Below, one piece after another: positions 45,943-55,602 of a stretch of 64,000 bases of DNA. The translations under genes and the position numbers were made by a program. The notes below the pieces were generated by a model. The model had not been told where the DNA came from. It was given only the letters and a program-made list of their open reading frames with translations, and did no database searches. Source of the DNA: Caryophanales bacterium (GTDB lineage: Bacteria; Bacillota; Bacilli; Bacillales; Amphibacillaceae). The stretch lies in NCBI GenBank assembly GCA_029257405.1, contig JARIBO010000066.1, positions 41,128 through 105,127 on the forward strand, written 5' to 3'. Within the stretch, counting starts at the first letter, position 1. Every line of letters begins with the position of its first letter.

Positions 45943-45971
45943 TGAGTGGTCTATTTAAATGATCAAGTGTA
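45943..45971 (-). promoter_or_regulatory. Direct repeats, possible LytTR-type operator
   Basis: On the minus strand TACACTTGA (45971-45963) and ACCACTCA (45950-45943) share the core CACT(T/C). Their spacing is 21 bp, two helical turns, as usual for LytTR response regulators. They lie upstream of the weak symporter promoter and just after the regulator gene. ACCACTCA resembles the motif I recall for the BtsR/YehT regulator. Confidence 0.5.
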
Positions 45972-45975
45972 CTTT

Positions 45976-46728
45976 TTAATTACCAAATTTCTCAAATAAA
46001 CCTTTTCTCGCTGATCTACTCACAGGTATCGTTGTTTTATTTTTATCTTTTAAAGTAATATTATAGGCACCATTAAACCAAGGCGTAATTTCTAATATTT
46101 GATTTAAGTTTACTAAATAACTCCGGTGCGTTCTAAAGAAAGGTTGTCCCTTTAGTTTCTTTTCTAGCTCTTGTAGAGTTAATTTGCTCTCGATTACTTT
46201 TTCTTCTGTATATATCTCTAACATTCGATCAGATGGTACTGCATAATAAATAGAACTTGGTGAAATAACAATCATTTTTTCACCATCATCAATTAGTAAC
46301 TTTTTTATTGCTGAAGAATCAACTTCAACTTGCTTTGGTTCAATCTCTTCAATTGAATAGCTTTTTCGATTTCTTAATCTTTCTAACATTTGCTGAAATC
46401 GTATTTGATCAAAAGGTTTTAGTAAATAATCAACTGCTTCGATATCAAATGCTTCTACTGCATAATTATCATAGGCAGTTGTAAATACAATATGTGGCGG
46501 TGTTTTAGTTGTCTTTATTATTTGACGTGCTGCATCGACACCTGTCATTCCTGGCATTTCAATATCCAAAATGAGGATATCAGGTTTATGTTCAAAATAA
46601 AGCTCAATTAACTCTTCACCTGATTCAGCACTTGGACAAAGCTCAATATCTTTTTCTTTTTCTAACATATACATTAATTCATCTTTTGCTAAATATTCAT
46701 CTTCAGCTATCATGATTCGCATTTTCAT
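45976..46728 (-). CDS. LytTR family response regulator
   Basis: A 250-residue regulator with receiver domain (acidic pair ED at 9-10, phospho-acceptor Asp55 in LILDIEMPGMTG, Lys in LKPFDQ near 106) and a C-terminal LytTR DNA-binding domain from about 145. That domain includes FFRTHRSYLVNLNQI. The start overlaps the kinase stop (ATGA), so kinase and regulator are coupled. Placement between two SSS symporter units suggests it controls carboxylate uptake, like LytST/BtsSR systems that respond to pyruvate. Confidence 0.92.
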   Translation of the reverse strand: MKMRIMIAEDEYLAKDELMYMLEKEKDIELCPSAESGEELIELYFEHKPDILILDIEMPGMTGVDAARQIIKTTKTPPHIVFTTAYDNYAVEAFDIEAVDYLLKPFDQIRFQQMLERLRNRKSYSIEEIEPKQVEVDSSAIKKLLIDDGEKMIVISPSSIYYAVPSDRMLEIYTEEKVIESKLTLQELEKKLKGQPFFRTHRSYLVNLNQILEITPWFNGAYNITLKDKNKTTIPVSRSARKGLFEKFGN

Positions 46729-48479
46729 AAATTATTATCCCCCTGTACAATTGGTATGAAAAAATAAACTTCACTACCACCCGTATCAACATTTTGAAAT
46801 CTTAATTTACAATTTTCACCTAACAAACTAATTAATCGTTGATTCACATTATATAACCCTACTCCACCATTGTTTTTTTCCAATTTGCGATGTTTTGCTA
46901 ATTCATTTATTTCTTCTTCAGTAAATCCTTTTCCGTTATCAGTTACACTGACACGCACAAGGTTATTTTCTCTTTTTACAGTTACAGATACAATCCCATT
47001 TTGAACAATATTATTTAAACCATGTTCAATCGCATTTTCCACTAAAGGCTGAATTGTTGATGGCGGAATTAACACATGGAATAAACTTGAATCAATTTGT
47101 ACGTTGATTTTCAAACGTTTACCAAACCGCGCTTCAATAATTTCAATATAAGACTCTAAATGCTCATATTCACGCTCCAACATGATTAAAGGCTTGGAGA
47201 CAAGATTTAGATTAAATCGCATGAAATTAGCTAGTTGAATCGTAATATGCCTTGCTCTTAATGGATCAACTCTAAATAAAGTCGCTATTAAATTTAAAGT
47301 ATTAAATAAAAAATGTGGGTTAATTTGTGCTTGTAGAGCTCTGAGTTCTGTATCTAAAATATTCGCTTCCATTTTTTCATGAGATATGACATTTAATTGA
47401 TTCGAAATAATTTGACCAATTCCTCTTGTTAGAACGTGTTCAACTGGTCTAATATGTTGTGCTTTTTTAAAGTAAAACTTAATTAAACTTACTTCACCTT
47501 GTGTACTAATTATTGGGACAATAATTGCCGCTTCTAATGGACAATCTTCATTTATACATTCGATATCTTCTTTTGAATAAGCTACTTTTACTTCTTTATC
47601 TTCAAGTGCACTTTTGGATAATGGTGTAATAATTTTTTTTCCTGCTTTATGATGATTTTCACCTAATCCGACATGAGCAAGTACATAATCTTCATTTGTA
47701 ATGGAAACTGCCGCAACTTTTAAACGCCGATAAAGTAAACTTGCTAAACCTTCTGCCATCTCAGTAGAAGATTCCTTCTTTAGATAAGGTAAAGCTTCTT
47801 CTGCAATTGTCAGCGCCTGCTTTGTAGCTAATGCCGCTTCATTTTCTTGTTCTCTTAAAATAATACCAATCATCGCCGTAAATATTGCTATTCCGATACT
47901 ATTAGATAGAACTAATGGTAAACCGATTGAGTTAACAACATCTACCACATCTTGTTTATCAGGATGTAAAATTAATAATAACTGCATTTGAAGTATTGGC
48001 GGGAAAACACCAATAAATAAAGCTTGAATTGGCGAAATAACACGTTCCTTTGAAAAAAATGCTCCTGTTAAACCGGCTAATAAACCTGATATTGGATTAA
48101 TTAAGAGGTTTGAAAACCAACCAACCCCACCTAAAAAAAATAAGTGTACCCCAGCAATAACACCAGCTCCTAGTCCTACTACTGGTCCGCCTAATAATCC
48201 AGCAATGACAATAGCAACTAAACTTAAACTAATTATCATTTCATGATCTTCGACACCGAAAATTAAACCATGAGTAATAATTTCATTTCCATTAATCACA
48301 ATCCCTAATGTCGAACTGATCATTCCAAAAACACCAAAAAGCAAAATGTTAATAAAAGTCATTCTAGGACTCGCTTCTTTATAGATTAAAGATCTAAATC
48401 CAGGAATTCGAGTTAGTACAAATGCAATAATTAATAATAGTCCAATTCGCTCAACTAAAATAAAGGATAATTCTTTCAT
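46725..48479 (-). CDS. LytS-type sensor histidine kinase (5TMR_LYT)
   Basis: A 584-residue kinase. The first 200 residues form a 5TMR_LYT membrane sensor with NGN and GLLGGPVVGLGAGVIAG loops. A GAF-like domain (about 225-350) contains ECINEDCPLEA, two cysteines that might sense redox or metal. The catalytic part has the His in LQAQINPHFLFNTLN near 387, the N-box PLVENAIEHGL near 482 and DNGKGF near 520. It overlaps both neighbours by 4 bp. LytS-type sensors with this membrane domain are linked to extracellular pyruvate or membrane state. Confidence 0.92.
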   Translation of the reverse strand: MKELSFILVERIGLLLIIAFVLTRIPGFRSLIYKEASPRMTFINILLFGVFGMISSTLGIVINGNEIITHGLIFGVEDHEMIISLSLVAIVIAGLLGGPVVGLGAGVIAGVHLFFLGGVGWFSNLLINPISGLLAGLTGAFFSKERVISPIQALFIGVFPPILQMQLLLILHPDKQDVVDVVNSIGLPLVLSNSIGIAIFTAMIGIILREQENEAALATKQALTIAEEALPYLKKESSTEMAEGLASLLYRRLKVAAVSITNEDYVLAHVGLGENHHKAGKKIITPLSKSALEDKEVKVAYSKEDIECINEDCPLEAAIIVPIISTQGEVSLIKFYFKKAQHIRPVEHVLTRGIGQIISNQLNVISHEKMEANILDTELRALQAQINPHFLFNTLNLIATLFRVDPLRARHITIQLANFMRFNLNLVSKPLIMLEREYEHLESYIEIIEARFGKRLKINVQIDSSLFHVLIPPSTIQPLVENAIEHGLNNIVQNGIVSVTVKRENNLVRVSVTDNGKGFTEEEINELAKHRKLEKNNGGVGLYNVNQRLISLLGENCKLRFQNVDTGGSEVYFFIPIVQGDNNL

Positions 48480-50014
48480 TTAAGTACCTCTTCTTTCACA
48501 ATTCCTGTTTGTGATTTTAAATAAAACTCATCAAAATCAAACTCATCATTTGGTTGTGTTAATAACGAACCTACAATTGCACTAATAAAACCTAGTGGTA
48601 TTGTAATAATTCCTGGATTTAATAGATTAATAAGTGGTTCTCTTTCAATCCAACCATTGACTGGATCCATTATATGAGGTCCAATTGCTAACAAGACTAC
48701 TGAAGCAATTAGCCCTGTAACCATTCCAATAATAGCGCCTGATTTAGTAAATCTTCTCCAATAAATTGTAAGGATAATAACTGGGAGATTACTCGATGCA
48801 GCTACTATAAAGGTGAGTGAAACTAAAAAGGTCACATTTATATTTTCTAACCCTAAAGCAAATACAGTTGCAGTAATACCTATTAGAAATGCAGATAGCT
48901 GAGCTGCTCTTAATTGTTCTTTTTCAGTAGATTGTCCTTTTTTAATAATGTGGTGATAAATATCATGTGAAAAAGCAGTTGTTGATGAAATGACCAATCC
49001 TGCTACAACTGCTACAACTGTCGTAAAGGCAACTGCAGAAATAAACGCCAGTAAAAAATCTCCACCTAATGCTTTAGCAAGTAGTGGCGCCGCTAAATTT
49101 CCTGTTGAATCTGCTTGAATTAATGCATCATAGCCAATTACCGCAGTTGTTCCAAGACCTAGTATTAAAGTCATCAAATAAAAAACACCAATTATCCAAG
49201 CGGCTGTTATGACTGATTTACGTACTTCAATTTTATTTTTCACAGTGTAAAAGCGTATTAAAATGTGTGGTAATCCTGCTGTCCCAAGGATTAAAGCTAA
49301 ATAAAGCGAAAACACCTCTACTGGATTTGATAAAAGTTGTCCTGGCATAAAAAATTGATCTCCTAGCGGTGTTCCTAATTTAACTTCTTCTATTAAATCA
49401 AATATATTCCACTTGAATTTTGAAAAAACAGTTAATGCTAATAAGAATGTACCTGATAATAAAAGAATTGTTTTAATTATTTGAACCCATGACGTTGCCA
49501 TCATGCCACCAATTGCTACATAAACCGTCATTAACCCACCTATAATTAAGACTGAAGTTGAATAATTTATATCAAGTAATAATCTGATAAGTAATCCTGA
49601 AGCAACTAATTGCGGAATCATGTAAAAAAGAGATATAACAAAAGTACTAATCGCCATTAAAAATCTTATCTTTTTTTCAGGAAATCTCGCAGCAATAACA
49701 TCTCCTAACGAATATTTCCCGAGATGATGCACTGGTTCTGCGACGAAAAATAAAACAGCTAAGTAAGATGCTAAAAAACCAATGGAATAAATAAATCCAT
49801 CGAATCCACTAATCGCAATTGCCCCTACAATGCCTAAAAAAGATGCTGCACTTATATAATCACCTGCAATAGCAAGTCCGTTTTGTATACCCGTTAAAGA
49901 TCCTGATGCTGCATAATATTGATAAGTTGTTTGATTTTTTTTAGCAGCCCAATAGGTAATAATTAAAGTACAAATAACAATACAGATAAAAAAGAAAAAA
50001 TACGTTAAGTTCAT
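48476..50014 (-). CDS. Second sodium:solute symporter (ActP-like)
   Basis: SSS symporter of 512 residues, about thirteen helices, clearly related to the one at 44-45.5 kb: TYQYYAASGSLTGIQNGLAIAGDYISAASFLG opens it. It lies in the same operon as the LytS-type kinase, overlapping by ATGA at its end and by ATGA with DUF485 at its start. A transporter fused by operon to a sensor may serve as co-sensor or main substrate importer. Acetate, pyruvate or a similar acid is likely. Confidence 0.9.
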   Translation of the reverse strand: MNLTYFFFFICIVICTLIITYWAAKKNQTTYQYYAASGSLTGIQNGLAIAGDYISAASFLGIVGAIAISGFDGFIYSIGFLASYLAVLFFVAEPVHHLGKYSLGDVIAARFPEKKIRFLMAISTFVISLFYMIPQLVASGLLIRLLLDINYSTSVLIIGGLMTVYVAIGGMMATSWVQIIKTILLLSGTFLLALTVFSKFKWNIFDLIEEVKLGTPLGDQFFMPGQLLSNPVEVFSLYLALILGTAGLPHILIRFYTVKNKIEVRKSVITAAWIIGVFYLMTLILGLGTTAVIGYDALIQADSTGNLAAPLLAKALGGDFLLAFISAVAFTTVVAVVAGLVISSTTAFSHDIYHHIIKKGQSTEKEQLRAAQLSAFLIGITATVFALGLENINVTFLVSLTFIVAASSNLPVIILTIYWRRFTKSGAIIGMVTGLIASVVLLAIGPHIMDPVNGWIEREPLINLLNPGIITIPLGFISAIVGSLLTQPNDEFDFDEFYLKSQTGIVKEEVLK

Positions 50015-50280
50015 TCTTTAGACCTCATCTTTTCAGCTAGCTTGTCAAACTGTTTAGCTTTTAATAAATACAGATGGGCTACGATTAGCGTCATAATAAT
50101 TTGTAAAAATGCATATAACCAGATTAATGGTAACCCCCATATAATCGTTGGAGTATTGATGAACTCAGGAAATAAAGCTAATGAAATAGGTAAAGAAAAA
50201 TAAAAAATAACAAGGAATATTAGTAAAGGGAAAATAAATCTTTGTCTACTCTTTAACCACTCTTCATATAACTTATTTAT
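50011..50280 (-). CDS. DUF485 protein with non-canonical start codon
   Basis: Minus-strand frame of about 89 residues reading NKLYEEWLKSRQRFIFP at the start, two membrane helices, and ending KAKQFDKLAEKMRSKE. It is a good DUF485 protein and overlaps the symporter start (ATGA). No ATG, GTG or TTG exists near its beginning. The frame is closed by TGA at 50287. An AGGAG site (TAGGAGTGATTCATC) points to ATA at 50280 (spacing 9) or ATC at 50283 (spacing 6). Either the gene uses a rare start codon, which would keep expression low, or there is a sequence error. Confidence 0.75.
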   Translation of the reverse strand: MNKLYEEWLKSRQRFIFPLLIFLVIFYFSLPISLALFPEFINTPTIIWGLPLIWLYAFLQIIMTLIVAHLYLLKAKQFDKLAEKMRSKE

Positions 50281-50336
50281 GATGAATCACTCCTATTATT
50301 TTATAAAATTCCGACTATTCACTATACACTCAAAAG

Positions 50337-50366
50337 CCGAATACCTAATTTCTGTTAGGTATTCGG
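50337..50366 (-). terminator. Terminator after ppaC
   Basis: Perfect 12-bp stem CCGAATACCTAA with TTAGGTATTCGG, followed by CTTTTG on the minus strand. Confidence 0.8.
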
Positions 50367-50379
50367 ATGCAACTATAGT

Positions 50380-51306
50380 TTATTTAAATGTGTCTCCTAA
50401 GTGTGTAACGATTTGTTTTTTTCTTGATACAACACCTTCAAGTAAGGCACGATTAGCTGCAAGCTTTACTTTAAATGCTTCTTCAACATTTTGAGTTGCT
50501 TTTCCTATCGCTAACACATCTGAATTACTATTGATTATATCTGTTACGACGAGTAAAAATAAGTCGAGTTCTTTTTCTTTTATTATTTTATTTATTTCTG
50601 CTTCTAATTCTTCTCTTCTTTCAAAGACTGTTCCTGTATCAATTGCGTTTACTTGAGCAATAATGACATCAGACTCACCAAATGAAAATTCTTTGGCATC
50701 CATTGTTAGAAGTTCTACAGCTGTTTTATCATCTAAAGCAGTTCCAGCTTCAAGCATAGCTAACCCATATTCTTCTACATTAATTTCTGCGATTTCACCT
50801 AACTCTTTTGCTGCTTTAACATCTTCTTTCGTACATGTTGGTGATTTAAATAATAGTGAATCTGATATAATTGCCGACAACATAAGCGTTGCAATTGTTT
50901 TTGAAATTTCTTTATCATTTTCTTGATACATTTTATAAAGAATAGTTGACGTACACCCTACTGGTTCAACTCTAAAATATAACGGATCATTTGTTTCGAA
51001 ATTTGATATTCTATGGTGATCGATCACTTCTAATATTTTAACATCGCGAATATTATCTACTGATTGTTGAAATTCATTATGGTCTACTAAAATAACACCT
51101 TTAACATCTTCTGGTACTTTAGTAATTAATTCTGGTGCTTTTACGTCTAAATAATCTAGTACATATTCTGTTTCTTTATTTAATTCACCTAATCTTACTG
51201 GTTTAACGTTATCACCCAATTGAGTTTTTAAGTCTGCATAAACAAGTGCCGAACAAATTGAATCTGTATCTGGGTTTTTATGACCGAAAATCATTTTTTT
51301 ATCCAT
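50380..51306 (-). CDS. ppaC: Manganese-dependent inorganic pyrophosphatase
   Basis: Family II pyrophosphatase, 308 residues, hydrolysing PPi in the cytoplasm. DHH-superfamily motifs are GHKNPDTDSIC near residue 8, VDHNE near 75, IDHHRI near 97 and SDSLLFKSPT near 150; the C-terminal substrate-binding SRKKQ near 296 is present. Single gene with its own terminator. Confidence 0.97.
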   Translation of the reverse strand: MDKKMIFGHKNPDTDSICSALVYADLKTQLGDNVKPVRLGELNKETEYVLDYLDVKAPELITKVPEDVKGVILVDHNEFQQSVDNIRDVKILEVIDHHRISNFETNDPLYFRVEPVGCTSTILYKMYQENDKEISKTIATLMLSAIISDSLLFKSPTCTKEDVKAAKELGEIAEINVEEYGLAMLEAGTALDDKTAVELLTMDAKEFSFGESDVIIAQVNAIDTGTVFERREELEAEINKIIKEKELDLFLLVVTDIINSNSDVLAIGKATQNVEEAFKVKLAANRALLEGVVSRKKQIVTHLGDTFK

Positions 51307-51470
51307 TCATACGCTCCTTACAAGCTCATATATTCAATATTATATCTTTATCTAGTTTAGCATATTTAGATTTAGATGTTAATTTAATTAGACTTTAAGT
51401 TTTTTTATTTACAAATAGGGTAGCTATTCATTATAGTAAGTGAAATGATTAGAAAAAAAGGATGTTTATT

Positions 51471-52592
51471 ATGAAAAAAATTGTCATTGTTGGTGCGGGT
51501 ATTTTAGGAGCTTCTCTCGCGTATGAATTATCTAAAAAGAATTTAAATATAAGTATTATTGAAGCCAATTTTGAAGGTGCAGCAACAACAGCTGGAGCTG
51601 GTATAATTTGTCCTTGGACAACAAAAAGAAAAAATAAGTTATGGTATCAACTTGCTGAAAACGGGGCTAAATATTATCCTTCACTTATTCAATCACTTGA
51701 AAGTGATAATGAATTAGATCACGGATATTCAAAAGTTGGTGCACTCTCACTTAACGCTGCACATGAAGAGATTCACTTACTTAAAGATAAACTCACACAT
51801 TTACGAAAAAAAGCGCCTGAGATAGGCGATTTACAAGAACTAGACATAGAAGAAACGACGAAGCTGTGTTCATTTGCAGATTATAAGTATTATTCTTTAT
51901 TTATAGAAGGCGCTGCACAAATAGATGGAAATAAACTAAAAAAATCACTGTTAAATGCAGCAATAAAAAATGGCGCAAAATTAATTCGTGGTCAAGCAAC
52001 TTTACATCAATCATTTACTGAAAAACCTGTTTTAGAAATAAATAAAAATCCACTTAGCTATGACTCTCTCATCGTTACGAATGGCGCTTGGATGAAGGAC
52101 TTTTTTTCTCAGCTACAGATAAACTTAAGAACTGATTTTCAAAAGGGACAAGTGATTCATCTTAAAAAAGAAAATATTAATACGAGTCAACTCCCCATTA
52201 TTATGACACCTGATAGCCAATATATACTCGGATTTCCAAATCAAAAATTAGTCATTGGGCCAACACGTGAACCTATCAAAGTAATGGATACGTCAATAAC
52301 CGCGCATGGGGTTTTTAATATTTTAAATAAATTAAATGAATTTGCACCACTTTTACTTGATGCAGAAATAAGTAAAGTTAAAACGGGTTTTAGGCCAAAT
52401 ACGTTTAATCGCTTGCCTGTTTTTGGTCCTTTACCAAAACATTCAAATATTTTCCTTGCCAACGGACTTGGTGCTTCTGGATTAACAACTGGACCTTATA
52501 TTGCAAAATTACTTAGCCAAATCATTTTAAATGAATCTACTGATATTCCAATCGAACCGTACTCTGTTGACCAACTCATTCAATTAAGTTAA
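51471..52592 (+). CDS. FAD-dependent amino acid oxidase/dehydrogenase (DadA-like)
   Basis: A 373-residue flavoprotein of the DAO fold. The FAD-binding IVGAGILGASLAYELS is at the N-terminus with the acidic residue in IIEANFEGA, and the C-terminal ANGLGASGLTTGPYIAKLL closes the flavin site. The pattern is that of glycine/D-amino acid oxidases. With the dat aminotransferase it could serve D-amino acid turnover, but substrate is unknown. The ATG at 51471 is eight bases after AAGGA; the ATG at 51462 overlaps it. It ends 4 bp inside the convergent yczE-like gene. Confidence 0.85.
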   Translation: MKKIVIVGAGILGASLAYELSKKNLNISIIEANFEGAATTAGAGIICPWTTKRKNKLWYQLAENGAKYYPSLIQSLESDNELDHGYSKVGALSLNAAHEEIHLLKDKLTHLRKKAPEIGDLQELDIEETTKLCSFADYKYYSLFIEGAAQIDGNKLKKSLLNAAIKNGAKLIRGQATLHQSFTEKPVLEINKNPLSYDSLIVTNGAWMKDFFSQLQINLRTDFQKGQVIHLKKENINTSQLPIIMTPDSQYILGFPNQKLVIGPTREPIKVMDTSITAHGVFNILNKLNEFAPLLLDAEISKVKTGFRPNTFNRLPVFGPLPKHSNIFLANGLGASGLTTGPYIAKLLSQIILNESTDIPIEPYSVDQLIQLS

Positions 52593-53200
52593 GTATTTGC
52601 TTGTCGGCGCTCAACAACGCGCGTAAGCCTTAAATATGAAAATTCAAAAATCGGACTTTGAACAAATGTAAAAATAAATGTGAAGATAAAAACCGGCCCA
52701 CCAATAAACAAGCCGATTACAAGAATAATAAGTTCTGTAGCTATCCTCACACGACCAATCGAGTAACCCGTCTTATCTGAAATAGAAAGCATAAAACCAT
52801 CACGTGGTCCTGCCCCAAGTCCGGCAGCATTATATATGCCACCTCCAATACCCATTAATACAATTCCTAAAATCATGATGAGTATATCTAAAGGAAGTGC
52901 TGAAGGTTCAGGCAGTAAATCTGTCCATAAATAAAAATCGACTAAAATACCAATTAAAAATAAATTTAAAAATGTACCTAACTTAATATATGTATGATCA
53001 AGGACAGCTGCAATCATAACTAAAATAATACCAATTAAAATACTCCAAGATCCAATACTTAAACCAACAATATCAAATAAACCAACATTTAAAACATCCC
53101 ATGGATGAAGTCCTAAATAGTCCATTTTTATTGCTAAGCTAATTCCAAAACTAAATATTAAAATACCAATAGTAAAAATAATTAATCTATATACAAACAA
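52589..53200 (-). CDS. YczE/YitT-like integral membrane protein
   Basis: A 203-residue protein with about five membrane helices. GLHPWDVLNVGL near residue 31 and the GLGAGPRDGFMLSISDKTGYSIGRVRI stretch near 126 define the YczE-type family, whose members are of uncertain function (YczE affects surfactin production in B. subtilis). TTG start at 53200 behind AGGTGGG. Confidence 0.82.
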   Translation of the reverse strand: MFVYRLIIFTIGILIFSFGISLAIKMDYLGLHPWDVLNVGLFDIVGLSIGSWSILIGIILVMIAAVLDHTYIKLGTFLNLFLIGILVDFYLWTDLLPEPSALPLDILIMILGIVLMGIGGGIYNAAGLGAGPRDGFMLSISDKTGYSIGRVRIATELIILVIGLFIGGPVFIFTFIFTFVQSPIFEFSYLRLTRVVERRQANT

Positions 53201-53387
53201 TTAAAACACCCACCTAATTTTGAACTATGTCTATTATAGCGATTCAATCTTCAAAATCACATAATAAGCAATTACGCGAGATCATTCGAGTTAAAATATG
53301 TAAATTAAAACGAATAAACGTTTACTTTTTCGTTTTTTAAAGTAAAGTAGATACTATAGAGACCATCCTTATAAGGAGGAGTTCAAA

Positions 53388-53822
53388 ATTAATTCAAACT
53401 ACAAAAACATTTTATTAGCTCTTGATGGTTCAAAAGGCGCTGATAAAGCATTCAACAAAGCACTAGATATCGCAAAGAGAAATGATGCAACACTTATTTT
53501 AACTCATATCGTAGACACAAGGGTCCTAGCACCCATAGCTGAGTATGATAATGAAATTATTAATGTTGCAGAAGTAAGAGGTAAAGAAATATTAGCTACT
53601 TATGAAAAAAAAGCGCATGAAGCCAATGTTACTGATATTAAAATTATTTTAAAAAGAGGGTTACCTAAATTAGTTCTTACAAAAGAACTTGTTCCCCAAG
53701 AAAATGTAGATTTAATTGTGATGGGAGCAACAGGAGTCAATGCTGTTGAACGTTTTCTAATTGGAAGCGTATCTGAAAATGTAGTACGCCATGCAACTTG
53801 TGATGTATTAATTGTTAGATAA
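53388..53822 (+). CDS. Universal stress protein (UspA family) with ATT start
   Basis: A 144-residue Usp-fold protein beginning (M)NSNYKNILLALDGSK, with THIVDTR at 41 and the nucleotide loop GATGVNAVERFLIGSVSENV near 110-130. This fits the G-2x-G-9x-G-S pattern of ATP-binding members. There is no ATG, GTG or TTG in frame anywhere near the start; the frame is closed by TAA at 53343. ATT at 53388 is exactly eight bases after AGGAGG, so it is the start. Such codons (as in infC) are weak and depend on IF3. A strong terminator follows. Confidence 0.85.
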   Translation: MNSNYKNILLALDGSKGADKAFNKALDIAKRNDATLILTHIVDTRVLAPIAEYDNEIINVAEVRGKEILATYEKKAHEANVTDIKIILKRGLPKLVLTKELVPQENVDLIVMGATGVNAVERFLIGSVSENVVRHATCDVLIVR

Positions 53823-53828
53823 ACTGCG

Positions 53829-53872
53829 AAAGGCATTGTTAAATAAAATTTTATTTAGCAATGTCTTTTTTG
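53829..53872 (+). terminator. Terminator after the universal stress protein gene
   Basis: Imperfect stem GGCATTGTTAAATAAAA...TTTTATTTAGCAATGTC followed by six T. Confidence 0.8.
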
Positions 53873-54035
53873 ATTCTATCATTTAATTTGTTTACTGAAG
53901 TTTCTGTTTTTATTTAAACTATTGACTTTTTAATAGAATACCTTCACACTTTATGTTTATAGTCTTTTATTAGTCATTTATTTTAGAATACAAAGCAATA
54001 GTATTTAACATTTATAAATTAGAAGGGATTAAATT

Positions 54036-55547
54036 ATGAAAAAAATTACAAGTGTATTTTGGGTTTCAGTTTCAATTACTTTATTATTAGTTTTATTCGG
54101 GACTTTTGCTGCTGAAACATTTGAAAGTGTCACTCAGCAATTACAAATTTTTATTACAAACTATTTTAGTTGGTATTACTTAATTGTAGTTGTCGCAATT
54201 GTTTTGTTCTGTGCTTTCTTTATTTTTAATTCTGTTGGTTCAATTCGTTTAGGTAAACCTGATGATCGTCCACAGTTTTCTCTTCCAACATGGTTTGCAA
54301 TGTTATTTAGTGCTGGAATGGGTATTGGGCTCGTCTTTTGGGGTGCTGCAGAACCATTATCACATTACATAGATCCTCCACTTGCTGATGGTGAAACAGC
54401 TGCTGCATATAAAGAAGCCCTCACATTTTCGTTTTTCCACTGGGGGATTCATGCATGGGCAATATATGCAGTCGTTGCACTTACTCTAGCCTATTTCCAA
54501 TTCAGAAAAGGTTATCCAGGACTGATTTCATCTACATTAAGACCGCTATTTGGTAAATGGATGGATGGTATCCCTGGGAATCTTATCGATATTTTAGCTG
54601 TTATGGCTACGATCATCGGTGTTGCTACAACATTAGGTTTTGGAGCAAAACAAATTAACGGTGGACTTTCTTATTTATTTGATATTCCTATCACATTTTC
54701 TGTCCAATTAATTATCGTCATTATCGTTACTGTTTTATTTATAGCTTCAGCTTGGTCAGGACTTGGTAAAGGGATTAAATACTTAAGTAATACAAACCTA
54801 GTACTAGCAGTTGTTTTATTAGCTCTCGCATTTATACTCGGACCTTCGATTCTTATGTTAGACTTATTTACAGACTCACTCGGTAAATATATAACTGACA
54901 TTGCAGAAATGAGCTTTAGAAGTGCGCCTTTTGATGATGCTGGTCGAGCATGGATCAATAGTTGGACAACTTTCTACTGGGCTTGGTGGATTGCCTGGTC
55001 TCCTTTTGTCGGACTTTTCATTGCACGTATTTCAAAAGGACGAACCATTCGTGAATTCTTAATCGGTGTTACATTGGTTCCTTCATTTATTGGGTTCATT
55101 TGGTTCACTGTCTTTGGTTCTTCAGCAATTGAAATTCAAAAGTCAGGCGCTGTTGACTTGAGTGTACTTGAAACAGAAGAAGTACTCTTTGGCGTCTTTA
55201 GCCAATTTCCTTTAGGAGCTGCCTTATCAGTAATTGCTTTAGCTTTAATTCTTTCGTTCTTTATTACATCTGCAGACTCGGCAACTTTTGTTCTTGGTAT
55301 GCAAACAATGAACGGATCACTGACTCCGCCATTCCAAATTAAGATTACGTGGGGAATTGCACAGTCAGCTGTCGCGCTTATTTTACTATACAGCGGTGGA
55401 TTAGATGCTTTAGAAAACATACTTATTATCGCAGCACTGCCCTTTTCAGTTATTATTATTCTCATGATGGTTTCTTTATCCAGGGAGTTAATGGCCGAAA
55501 GAAAAACGCTACTTTCAAATAAGAACTCTAAAAACAAAAATGAATAA
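54036..55547 (+). CDS. BCCT family betaine/choline/carnitine transporter
   Basis: Osmoprotectant importer of the BCCT family, 503 residues, twelve helices. [18 protein letters not shown] near 92 and the Trp-rich [17 protein letters not shown] near 308 with [12 protein letters not shown] after it are the substrate and family signatures. It is comparable to OpuD of B. subtilis. The C-terminal tail is short, so osmosensing by a long tail is unlikely. It doubles betaine uptake capacity together with the OpuA system. Ends in a bidirectional terminator. Confidence 0.93.
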   Translation: MKKITSVFWVSVSITLLLVLFGTFAAETFESVTQQLQIFITNYFSWYYLIVVVAIVLFCAFFIFNSVGSIRLGKPDDRPQFSLPTWFAMLFSAGMGIGLVFWGAAEPLSHYIDPPLADGETAAAYKEALTFSFFHWGIHAWAIYAVVALTLAYFQFRKGYPGLISSTLRPLFGKWMDGIPGNLIDILAVMATIIGVATTLGFGAKQINGGLSYLFDIPITFSVQLIIVIIVTVLFIASAWSGLGKGIKYLSNTNLVLAVVLLALAFILGPSILMLDLFTDSLGKYITDIAEMSFRSAPFDDAGRAWINSWTTFYWAWWIAWSPFVGLFIARISKGRTIREFLIGVTLVPSFIGFIWFTVFGSSAIEIQKSGAVDLSVLETEEVLFGVFSQFPLGAALSVIALALILSFFITSADSATFVLGMQTMNGSLTPPFQIKITWGIAQSAVALILLYSGGLDALENILIIAALPFSVIIILMMVSLSRELMAERKTLLSNKNSKNKNE

Positions 55548-55555
55548 ATAAATAA

Positions 55556-55594
55556 AATGCGACTTTATGAATAATCATAAAGTCGCATTTTCTA
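55556..55594. terminator. Bidirectional terminator after the BCCT gene
   Basis: Stem AAAATGCGACTTTATGA with near-perfect complement TCATAAAGTCGCATTTT. Confidence 0.88.
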
Positions 55595-55602
55595 TACATC
55601 AA

